A stretch of 19,965 nt of DNA, taken from NCBI GenBank assembly GCA_041628815.1, contig JBFKOL010000042.1, positions 1 to 19,965 on the forward strand, given 5' to 3'. This document shows, piece after piece, positions 1 to 6,681 of this stretch (its first letter is position 1; each line of letters opens with the position of its first letter). Source of the DNA: JBFKOL01 sp041628815 (GTDB lineage Bacteria > Bacteroidota > Bacteroidia > Chitinophagales > Saprospiraceae). The position numbers and the translations under genes were made by a program. The notes under the pieces were generated by a model, which saw nothing but the letters and a program-made list of their open reading frames with translations, was not told where the DNA came from and searched no databases.

Positions 1-1568
1 ACACCTTCTTCCAGTAGGAATGCTCCTTCTGCGCAATAGGTGCCAAAACATCTGGATGTAAAAAAGCCCCGGCTGTCATTTACGATGATGGGTACTTTTC
101 TTATGGCCACTACATAGTCCACAGCCGCTGCAATGGCACGGTCACTCGTCTTCTTGCCCACAATGATCTCTACTAACGGCATCTTATCGACAGGCGAAAA
201 GAAGTGAATGCCGATAAAATTTTCAGGTCGCGACGATGCCTGGGCGAGGAGTGTAATAGGGATAGTAGACGTATTGGATCCGTAGATCTTATCGCTTCCC
301 AATACTGCTTCGGTCTCCTGGGTAACCTTTGCCTTGAGCTTAGGGTTTTCAAAGACTGCCTCGATCACCATTTCACAGCCCGCAACTGCTTTTGCGTCGT
401 CCGTGGGATGAATCCTTGCCAGCACCTGCTTAGCTTCCTCTTCGGTCATACGTCGCCTTGAAACTCTTTTTTGCAGGAGCCCTTCCGAGTAGGATTTTCC
501 TTTTTCCGCACCTTCCAACGTGACATCTTTCAAAACAACTTCCATGCCAGCCCTGGCAGAGACATAAGCAATACCGGAGCCCATCATGCCAGCGCCGAGA
601 ATACCCAACTTGCGTATTTCATAGGGTTCAAATCCCTCGGGTTTGGCCTTTCCTTTCCTGGCTTCCTGAATTCCCATAAAGCCGGTTCGGATCATATTTC
701 TTGCCTCTTTGGTGGTAATGATATTGGTGAAGTGTCTTGCCTCAATTTCCAACGCTCGGTCGATTGGCAGCTGGCTCCCATCGTGTATCACACTTAAAAT
801 GGCTTGCGCCGCGGGATAGTTTCCATGCGTAAGTTTTCTCACATTCCCGATACCCCCCACCAATACTTGTGCTCCACTGGGTGTGAATATTCCACCTCCC
901 GGAATTTTGTGTTTTCGATCATCCCACGGCTGAATGGGTTTTGGGTTTTCGGAAATCCATTTTTTCGCCGCGGGCACCAATTCTTCAAGGTTTTCTACCG
1001 TTTCGTTTATCAAGCCATCCCTTTTGGCCTTACCGGGATCGGCCTGTATTCCTTGCAAGAGATACATAAAGGCATTCTGCAACCCAAGCAAATACGGTAA
1101 TTTAGCAGTGCCTCCTGCTCCCGGAAAAAGACCAACATTGATCTCTGGAAAGCCAATTTTTATTTTGGGATCATTCACTGCAATACGATAGTGACAGGCC
1201 AAACAAACCTCCAGGCCTCCTCCGAGTGCATGCCCGTTAATGGCGGCTACAAATGGCTTTCCCCCGGTCTCAATTTCCCGAAGATGACGGTGTATCGTCA
1301 TAGCATTCTCAAAGAATGCTTCTCTATCATCTACTGGTTTTTCGAGCATTTTCAAGTCAGCACCTGCCATAAACATCCTGCGGGACGATGTCACAATTAC
1401 TCCTTTTACCGCAGCATCAGAAAGCGCCTTTGCGGTCACTTCAAAATAAGATTCCATAAAATCAGGGCTGAACAAATTGGCCGGATGATCTTCCATGTTG
1501 ATGGTGATCAATGCGATGCCATCGGCATCAACTTCATAGGAGAGAATATTATTTTTCATTTGTTTCAT
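1..1568 (-). CDS. fadJ: Fused enoyl-CoA hydratase / 3-hydroxyacyl-CoA dehydrogenase (fatty acid oxidation alpha subunit), C-terminus cut by window edge
   Basis: The minus strand is open from an ATG at 1568 to the left edge (about 522 codons). It should hydrate trans-2-enoyl-CoA and then oxidise the 3-hydroxyacyl-CoA with NAD+, in the cytoplasm. The N-terminal crotonase domain (about residues 8-200) has the oxyanion-hole motif MAGADLKML near residue 67 and both catalytic glutamates: E120 in GGGLEV and E142 in GFPEINVGLFPG. The NAD-binding Rossmann motif ILGAGMMGSG follows near residue 322. Further on are the dehydrogenase residues Ser (SNTSTIP), His (GIHFFSP) and Asn (NDSRGFF). The usual FadB/FadJ length is about 700-800 residues, so the C-terminal dehydrogenase part lies off the window. 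A second in-frame ATG at 1559 is an alternative start. It lies 40 bases downstream of the thiolase gene, on the same strand, and so completes a beta-oxidation pair. FadB versus FadJ cannot be settled here. Confidence 0.95.
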   Translation of the reverse strand, partial: MKQMKNNILSYEVDADGIALITINMEDHPANLFSPDFMESYFEVTAKALSDAAVKGVIVTSSRRMFMAGADLKMLEKPVDDREAFFENAMTIHRHLREIETGGKPFVAAINGHALGGGLEVCLACHYRIAVNDPKIKIGFPEINVGLFPGAGGTAKLPYLLGLQNAFMYLLQGIQADPGKAKRDGLINETVENLEELVPAAKKWISENPKPIQPWDDRKHKIPGGGIFTPSGAQVLVGGIGNVRKLTHGNYPAAQAILSVIHDGSQLPIDRALEIEARHFTNIITTKEARNMIRTGFMGIQEARKGKAKPEGFEPYEIRKLGILGAGMMGSGIAYVSARAGMEVVLKDVTLEGAEKGKSYSEGLLQKRVSRRRMTEEEAKQVLARIHPTDDAKAVAGCEMVIEAVFENPKLKAKVTQETEAVLGSDKIYGSNTSTIPITLLAQASSRPENFIGIHFFSPVDKMPLVEIIVGKKTSDRAIAAAVDYVVAIRKVPIIVNDSRGFFTSRCFGTYCAEGAFLLEEG

Positions 1569-1608
1569 TCTAGAGTTAAATAAAAGAGCTTGATTCGACC
1601 AACACAAA

Positions 1609-2811
1609 TCATACGCGTTCCACAATAGTGGCAATCCCCATTCCTCCGCCAATACAAAGAGTAACCAATCCGGTTTCCTTACCTGATCTTTCGAGTTCGT
1701 CAAGTAGGGTTCCCATCAGCATACATCCCGTGGCACCGAGAGGGTGTCCCAATGCAATGGCGCCACCGTTGACATTGACTTTGTCCTCCGGCACTCCAAG
1801 ATCATCCATGAAACGCATAGGTACCACGGCAAATGCCTCATTGACTTCATAAAGGTCGATGTCTGTCTTCTGCATTCCCGCCTTTTTTAAAGCCTTGCGA
1901 CTGGCAGGTGCTGGACCTGTAAGCATGATTGTGGGATCCGTTCCGTAAACAGCTACGGACCTTATCCGTGCCCTAGGTTTCAAGCCCAACTTTTCTCCGG
2001 CCGATTTACTTCCCACCAGGGCTATCGCCGCACCATCCACAATGGCTGACGAATTACCTGCATGATGAATGTGATCGATGGCCTCCACTTCGGGATATCG
2101 GTCAATGGCGACCGCATCAAATCCCCCCATTTCTCCTATCATAGCAAAAGAAGGTTGAAGACCCGCCAACGCTTCCAAAGTTGTGTTCGGCCTGATATTC
2201 TCATCAGTATCAAGGACAGTGATTCCATTGACGTCGTATACATCGACCCTGGACTTGAATCGTTGATCCCTTTCAGCATCAGCGGCCTTCATCTGAGAAC
2301 GGTAGGCAAAAGCATCTGCATCTGCCCTGTTGTACCCGTATTTGCTGGCAATCAAATCGGCCGAAATACCTTGTGGAATAGCATGACCCGGTAGAGCCAC
2401 AGCAGGATCCATCAACAAGGCGCCTCCGTCTGAACCCATTTTAACACGTGACATGCTTTCTACACCACCTGCGATCAACAAATCTGAAAAACCGGATTTC
2501 ACATAGGCCGCAGCCTGGTTGATTGACTCGAGGCCCGAACCGCAAAACCTGTTCAGTGTTACCCCACAAAGATGATCACCATACCCGGATTGCTGGGCAG
2601 CCGTTTTTGCAATATTGGCACCCTGGTCCATAATCTGTGTAACACATCCGAGAATTACATCTTCCACCAATGCCGGATCAAAGTCGTGCCTCGCCCTAAG
2701 CTCCTTCAAAAGAATGGTCACAAGATGAGTAGGTGTTATGGTATACAGGGCTCCTTTCTTATTGCCCTTGCCTCTAACCGTCCGTAGAGCGTCATAAATG
2801 TAAGCGTCCAT
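1609..2811 (-). CDS. Acetyl-CoA acyltransferase (thiolase, fatty acid oxidation beta subunit)
   Basis: A 400-residue thiolase, of normal family length, which cleaves 3-ketoacyl-CoA with CoA (or condenses acetyl-CoA). The N-terminus MDAYIYDALRTVRGKG is typical of thiolases. The nucleophilic cysteine is C90 in NRFCGSGLES. The Asn of the NEAFA motif, H356 in GHPLGATGC and C386 in CIGGGMG complete the catalytic set, so the enzyme looks active. It is the first gene of a leftward operon with the hydratase/dehydrogenase gene 40 bases downstream. A trifunctional-type beta-oxidation complex or paired activity is therefore likely. The 245-base region upstream carries a -7 promoter box and an inverted repeat that also occurs before the divergent TetR gene, so control by that regulator is probable (inference). 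A degradative rather than biosynthetic role is inferred from the partner gene, not from the thiolase sequence. Confidence 0.95.
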   Translation of the reverse strand: MDAYIYDALRTVRGKGNKKGALYTITPTHLVTILLKELRARHDFDPALVEDVILGCVTQIMDQGANIAKTAAQQSGYGDHLCGVTLNRFCGSGLESINQAAAYVKSGFSDLLIAGGVESMSRVKMGSDGGALLMDPAVALPGHAIPQGISADLIASKYGYNRADADAFAYRSQMKAADAERDQRFKSRVDVYDVNGITVLDTDENIRPNTTLEALAGLQPSFAMIGEMGGFDAVAIDRYPEVEAIDHIHHAGNSSAIVDGAAIALVGSKSAGEKLGLKPRARIRSVAVYGTDPTIMLTGPAPASRKALKKAGMQKTDIDLYEVNEAFAVVPMRFMDDLGVPEDKVNVNGGAIALGHPLGATGCMLMGTLLDELERSGKETGLVTLCIGGGMGIATIVERV

Positions 2812-2875
2812 TGCTGAATTTTGGTTATTTTGAAATAGGTTATTTTACATGTCGTTTCATGCAAGTCCAATGATA

Positions 2876-2891
2876 TTGGCATTCTTGCCAA
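2876..2891. promoter_or_regulatory. Candidate TetR operator O1 (TTGGCA-N4-TGCCAA)
   Basis: A perfect inverted repeat with arms TTGGCA and TGCCAA and spacer TTCT; the arms extend to ATTGGCA/TGCCAAT over 2875-2892. It lies between the candidate thiolase promoter (box at 2906-2913) and the thiolase start, just downstream of the expected transcription start. A second copy with the same arms and spacer length lies before the TetR gene. The size and symmetry suit a TetR-family dimer site; the binding itself is inferred. Confidence 0.75.
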
Positions 2892-2905
2892 TTCGTAGGT
2901 GCCTC

Positions 2906-2913
2906 CAAAAATA
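2906..2913 (-). promoter_or_regulatory. Candidate -7 box (TATTTTTG) for the thiolase/fad operon
   Basis: On the minus strand this reads TATTTTTG, a perfect match to the Bacteroidota -7 consensus TAnnTTTG. A TTTTG at 2940-2936 lies upstream with a 22-base spacer, within the range reported for -33 elements in this phylum. Transcription would begin near 2899, immediately before operator O1. Box matches this short also occur by chance, so support comes mainly from position. Confidence 0.5.
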
Positions 2914-3017
2914 AAACAATCCTTTGGAAGACACTCAAAAATTTTGTTGCCCAGTTTAGATTTTAAACAGGTCTCCTCTCAAGCCTGAGCCGGTCTACAC
3001 TTTACTCCTTTTTTTCG

Positions 3018-3025
3018 TAGATTTG
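3018..3025 (+). promoter_or_regulatory. Candidate -7 box (TAGATTTG) for the tetR gene
   Basis: A perfect match to TAnnTTTG, 32 bases before the TetR start codon. Its last three bases are the first three bases of operator O2, so a bound repressor would cover the promoter. I see no TTG at the expected -33 distance, which would fit a weak or activator-independent autoregulated promoter. Confidence 0.5.
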
Positions 3026-3038
3026 GCAATTCTGCCAA
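3023..3038. promoter_or_regulatory. Candidate TetR operator O2 (TTGGCA-N4-TGCCAA)
   Basis: The same arms as O1 (TTGGCA and TGCCAA) with spacer ATTC, centred about 147 bases from O1. It overlaps the candidate tetR -7 box and ends 18 bases before the TetR start codon, as expected for an autoregulatory operator. Confidence 0.75.
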
Positions 3039-3056
3039 TTAATGAAATAGCTTGGA

Positions 3057-3731
3057 ATGCAGACTACTGATACTTTGAAAAAAAATGCTCGGGGACAAGT
3101 AAAAAGAAAGCCCGGCAGGCCCACAGCGGACAGCGAAATCAACATAGAACATTTGTGTGATGTGGCAGTAAATGTCTTTGCCGAAAAGGGATTTACCGGT
3201 ACAACCACGACGGAGATAACAAGAAAGGCGGGAGTGGCGCGATCTCTGATTCACTATTATTTCGGGAATAAAGAAGAATTGTGGAAAGCATCGATCAAGC
3301 GGTTGGCCAACGAATTTGTCCAGGAATTTGAAACATCGAAAAAAATTCACAAAGACCTCGATGGAATCCAGACCATAAAGGTAATCATCAGGCAATTGGT
3401 GCACTTTTATGCAAAATATCCGGCGTTTCCAAAGATCATTGCACAGGAAATGTCCGAACACAGCGATCGCAGCCAATGGATCATCAATAATTTGATTTAT
3501 CCTCTCTTCAACCTTACGGGAGAGACATTCAAGAAGCAGCGTAAAATCGGCGCGATCAAAAAGATTAGCAAAGAACATCAGACTGCCATACTCCTGGGAA
3601 TGGCGAGCAGTTTTTTCTCAAATCCCTACCTTGCCAAGGAATTATACGACATCGACACCTTTGACGAAGAAGCGGTTGAAAAATATGCCGATTCAGTAGT
3701 TGAAATTTTTTGTCACGGTATCGTCAAATAA
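3057..3731 (+). CDS. TetR/AcrR-family transcriptional regulator, likely controlling fatty acid oxidation
   Basis: 224 residues, normal for the family. A basic N-terminal tail containing KRKPGRP precedes a typical TetR DNA-binding domain (about residues 30-76): FAEKGFTGTTTTEI forms the first helix-turn, and AGVARSLIHYYFGNKEEL holds the recognition helix and the conserved YYxF..KEEL signature. The C-terminal half (about 80-224) is helical and divergent, as is usual for the ligand-binding domain; I cannot name the ligand. It diverges from the beta-oxidation operon across a 245-base region with two identical-arm inverted repeats, so the likely job is repression of both itself and the fad genes, relieved by an acyl-CoA (inference from the known roles of TetR-type FadR proteins). 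A dehydrogenase gene follows after 16 bases and is probably co-transcribed. Confidence 0.93.
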   Translation: MQTTDTLKKNARGQVKRKPGRPTADSEINIEHLCDVAVNVFAEKGFTGTTTTEITRKAGVARSLIHYYFGNKEELWKASIKRLANEFVQEFETSKKIHKDLDGIQTIKVIIRQLVHFYAKYPAFPKIIAQEMSEHSDRSQWIINNLIYPLFNLTGETFKKQRKIGAIKKISKEHQTAILLGMASSFFSNPYLAKELYDIDTFDEEAVEKYADSVVEIFCHGIVK

Positions 3732-3747
3732 CCCATTATTAGGGAGC

Positions 3748-4698
3748 ATGAAAATAGTCGTTCTAGACGGAGCTATCGCTAACCCGGGCGATCTCTCCTG
3801 GTCCAAATTTGACCAGCTGGGTCAAGTGACCGTTTACGATCAAACCCAGCCGGCACAATTGATCCATCGCGCGAAGGAAGCCGATATTATCGTGACCAAC
3901 AAGGTAGTCATTGGAGCCCGGGACGTTGAAATGCTATCTGAGTTAAAATGCATTTGCCTTCTTGCAACAGGCTACGACAACATTGATACGAAGGCTACTG
4001 CCGAAAAGGGGATTGTCGTCTGTAACGCCGTAGGGTACAGTTCTGAGTCTGTAGCCCAGCATGTCTTTGCTCTAATGCTACATTTTACCAACGCGGTTCA
4101 TCAACATAACATGAGTATTCAATCTGGGGAATGGTTTGATAATTCTTGGAGCTATTCATTAAAATCATTGGTTGAATTGAATGATAAGGTATTGGGTATC
4201 ATTGGTTTTGGGAGGATTGGCCAGGCTGTGGCCAGGATCGGTCAATCCTTTGGTATGCCAATTTTGTCAAGCCATAAACATCCTCAAAGAGACGCTATGG
4301 AAGGCGTGAAATTTGTCGAACTCGATACCCTGTGCAGCAGGAGTGACTTCATCACATTACATACTCCGCTGAATGACGACAATGTACAAATGGTAGATGC
4401 ATCGTTCCTCAACAGGATGAAAAACACTGCTATCCTTATTAATACAGGAAGAGGAGGGCTGATAAACGAACCTGATCTCAGAGACGCGCTCATTTCGGGC
4501 TGTATTGCGGGAGCCGGTCTGGACGTCCTATCCACAGAACCACCATCCGAAGATCACCCACTGATAGGACTTGACAACTGTGTGCTGACACCTCATCATG
4601 CCTGGGCAACAAGAGAATCGAGACAGCGTCTACTCGATATTGTCTATGACAACCTTGTGGCTTTTATGCAAGGCAATCCTGTCAATTTGGTCAAATAA
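3748..4698 (+). CDS. D-2-hydroxyacid dehydrogenase, glycerate dehydrogenase / hydroxypyruvate reductase type
   Basis: The family-typical N-terminus MKIVVLDGAIANPGDLSW begins at an ATG at 3748, directly after AGGGAG, giving 316 residues. A longer in-frame start at 3700 overlaps the TetR gene and adds 16 unrelated-looking residues, so I prefer 3748. The NAD(P)-binding motif GFGRIG is at 153-158. The catalytic Arg-Glu-His set is R235 (NTGRGG), E264 (LSTEPP) and H283 (TPHHAW). These enzymes interconvert 2-keto acids and D-2-hydroxy acids in the cytoplasm; the start and overall pattern resemble hydroxypyruvate/glycerate reductases, but the substrate is not proven. The gene follows tetR by 16 bases on the same strand and converges on the symporter gene with a 21-base gap. 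Confidence 0.9.
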   Translation: MKIVVLDGAIANPGDLSWSKFDQLGQVTVYDQTQPAQLIHRAKEADIIVTNKVVIGARDVEMLSELKCICLLATGYDNIDTKATAEKGIVVCNAVGYSSESVAQHVFALMLHFTNAVHQHNMSIQSGEWFDNSWSYSLKSLVELNDKVLGIIGFGRIGQAVARIGQSFGMPILSSHKHPQRDAMEGVKFVELDTLCSRSDFITLHTPLNDDNVQMVDASFLNRMKNTAILINTGRGGLINEPDLRDALISGCIAGAGLDVLSTEPPSEDHPLIGLDNCVLTPHHAWATRESRQRLLDIVYDNLVAFMQGNPVNLVK

Positions 4699-4719
4699 TT
4701 CATATCCAGCCTTACAAGA

Positions 4720-6465
4720 TTACCAGAATACGATATAGATTACGGCGAGAATAGAGCCTACAGCTATTGCTGAAAGATTGAATATTTGATCCGTTTTGAA
4801 CAGGGATCTGTCCACATCAACAGCTTTCAGGTTGTCTTTACCACGTTCTGTGATCAATAAATAAAAGACAAGGGCGGAAAGTACCAATACAAGTACGCCG
4901 AACCACGGTGCCACACCGGTTTCAGTGAACAGGATCTTGAATCCTGAAGGTACCGATATGACCAACAGGGCTCCCATGAGAATACTCCTGAAATAAAGGT
5001 CTCTGGATCTTTCGGTACCGCTTTGCCTTGCCTGGTAGAGCGAAAGTATAACCATGAGAAAGGCAAGTACAAGGAAACTGAATCCCATTCGATCGAGGAA
5101 GGGCAAGGCTGGATAAAATACCTGGAGACTCCACGATAGCGGGATGGACAAAACGACGACCACTAAAGCAGCATTGGCGGAAGCGCGTTTCCAAAAAAGC
5201 CCGAAGAGGAAAACGACCAGAACACCAGGGCTGATGAAGCCGGTATATTCCTGGATGTATTGGAATACCTGGTCAAGACTGGTCAATGTTGGCGCTATCA
5301 ATATACCGATTACAAGCGCTGATGTCGCTGCTATCTTCCCGGTAAAAACGAGATTCCTCTCACTTGCGCCTTGGTTGAACATGGGCTTGTATATGTCCAG
5401 GGTAAAAATGGTCGATGCGCTGTTGACCATGGAACTGATCGAAGAACCAATGGCAGCCACGAGGGCGGCAAACACGATCCCTTTAAGCCCTGTTCCCACA
5501 TAATTGTTGAGTACCCAGGGAAAGGCCTCATCCGGCTTTGCCAATTCAGCCCCAAGCACAAATGCGGCTATTCCAGGAACCACTACGATCAAAGGCATGA
5601 ACATTTTTAGAAATGCGGCAAACGCGACACCTTTTTGCGCTTCTCGCAATGATTTTGCAGCGAGAGCCCGTTGAATGATGTATTGGTTCGTGCCCCAATA
5701 GTACAGGTTGGCTATCCACATACCGCCCAGCAAAACACTTATCCCCGGCAAGTCGATATAGGAAGGGTTGGACTTGTCGAGTATCATATCAAATTTTTCA
5801 GGAGCCTGTTCGTATAAGGCACCCAGTCCGTTGAAGAAACCTCCGTCACCTACTGCCGAAACCACCATGATGCTAGCGATCAATCCTCCGATACCTAATA
5901 CCAACACCTGTGCGACATCTGTCCAAACAACCGCTTTAAGGCCTCCGAAAATCGAAAAACTTGCAGAATATAATACCAGGCCCAGAATGCCGAAAATAAG
6001 GGGCACTCCCAAGAGAGTTTGAATAGCCAGACCTCCGAGGTACAAAACCGATGTGATGTTGATGAAGACAAACAATAAGACCCAGAAAAATGCCAATCCT
6101 ATTCGTACCCTGCTGTCAAAGCGCATTTCAAGAAACTGGGGCATCGTGTAAATTCCCTTGTTGATGAAAACAGGAAGGAAGAATTTTGCCACGATCAATA
6201 ATGTGGCAGCAGCCATAAGTTCGTAGGTGCCGATGGCCAATCCCATAACAAATCCTGACCCATTCATACCTAGAATTTGCTCTGTAGAAATATTGGAAGC
6301 AATCAGAGAGCCACCGACAGCCCACCAGGGAAGAGACTTACTGGCCAGGAAATAGTCCTTGGAGGTCTCGTTTCCTCCTTTCCTGTTGGACAACCAGATA
6401 CCAAAGCCAACAATACATAAAATATAGCCGGCAAAAAGGATGAGATCGAAAGTGGAAAACGTCAT
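4720..6465 (-). CDS. Sodium/sugar symporter, SGLT-type member of the solute:sodium symporter family
   Basis: A 581-residue polytopic inner-membrane protein with about 14 hydrophobic segments. It looks much closer to vSGLT and SGLT sugar carriers than to proline or pantothenate symporters. Shared landmarks are SNISTEQILGM (about 57-67), YYWGTNQYIIQRALAAKS (255-272), FLKMFMP (285-291), SSISSMVNSASTIFTLDIY (341-359) and YIQEYTGFISPG (403-414). From memory of the vSGLT structure, the galactose-contacting Gln, Glu, Asn, Lys and Gln have plausible counterparts here: Q63, E82, N260, K287 and Q405. A sodium-driven monosaccharide import role is therefore likely. The gene diverges from the TonB-dependent receptor across 216 bases, which suggests a shared substrate. 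It converges on the D-2-hydroxyacid dehydrogenase gene. No sugar kinase lies beside it. Confidence 0.93.
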   Translation of the reverse strand: MTFSTFDLILFAGYILCIVGFGIWLSNRKGGNETSKDYFLASKSLPWWAVGGSLIASNISTEQILGMNGSGFVMGLAIGTYELMAAATLLIVAKFFLPVFINKGIYTMPQFLEMRFDSRVRIGLAFFWVLLFVFINITSVLYLGGLAIQTLLGVPLIFGILGLVLYSASFSIFGGLKAVVWTDVAQVLVLGIGGLIASIMVVSAVGDGGFFNGLGALYEQAPEKFDMILDKSNPSYIDLPGISVLLGGMWIANLYYWGTNQYIIQRALAAKSLREAQKGVAFAAFLKMFMPLIVVVPGIAAFVLGAELAKPDEAFPWVLNNYVGTGLKGIVFAALVAAIGSSISSMVNSASTIFTLDIYKPMFNQGASERNLVFTGKIAATSALVIGILIAPTLTSLDQVFQYIQEYTGFISPGVLVVFLFGLFWKRASANAALVVVVLSIPLSWSLQVFYPALPFLDRMGFSFLVLAFLMVILSLYQARQSGTERSRDLYFRSILMGALLVISVPSGFKILFTETGVAPWFGVLVLVLSALVFYLLITERGKDNLKAVDVDRSLFKTDQIFNLSAIAVGSILAVIYIVFW

Positions 6466-6681
6466 GTCATAAATTGAATCAAACTACAGGTCAACAATTA
6501 TAGGGATTATTCTATATTTACCGGGCCCCACTGCAAACAATGCGCCTTCATTTCTAGGTGCAAACAAAATAATCCTCTCACCGCATCAGACCAAAATTTG
6601 ATTTTAATAATCCGATAGTAAAGCATAATTTTAATCGAATTGTAACATGAAATAAAAATTTAATTCAATAAAAAAACTTGT
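6466..6681. other. Divergent intergenic region between symporter and TonB-dependent receptor genes
   Basis: 216 bases, strongly AT-rich towards the receptor start. It contains a 9-bp direct repeat TGCAAACAA at 6532-6540 and 6559-6567 (27 bases start to start), which might be regulator half-sites. An imperfect -7 box TAATTTTA lies at 6626-6633 on the plus strand; the nearest upstream TTTG (6597-6600) is 25 bases away, slightly too far. No convincing box is visible for the symporter. No Shine-Dalgarno sequence precedes the receptor start, as is common in Bacteroidota. Confidence 0.4.

Noticed and set aside
204..1583. Chain of plus-strand ORFs of 85-130 codons at the left end
   Set aside because: They lie antisense to the fadJ-type gene, whose minus-strand frame encodes unmistakable crotonase and dehydrogenase motifs; the plus-strand products show no family pattern.
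3039..3578. 179-codon minus-strand ORF
   Set aside because: It is antisense to the TetR gene and its product is Cys/Phe-rich without domain signature; it is a shadow of the real frame.
3700..3747. Extended start for the D-2-hydroxyacid dehydrogenase
   Set aside because: It would overlap the end of the TetR gene and add residues unlike the family; the ATG at 3748 has an AGGGAG directly before it and gives the expected N-terminus.
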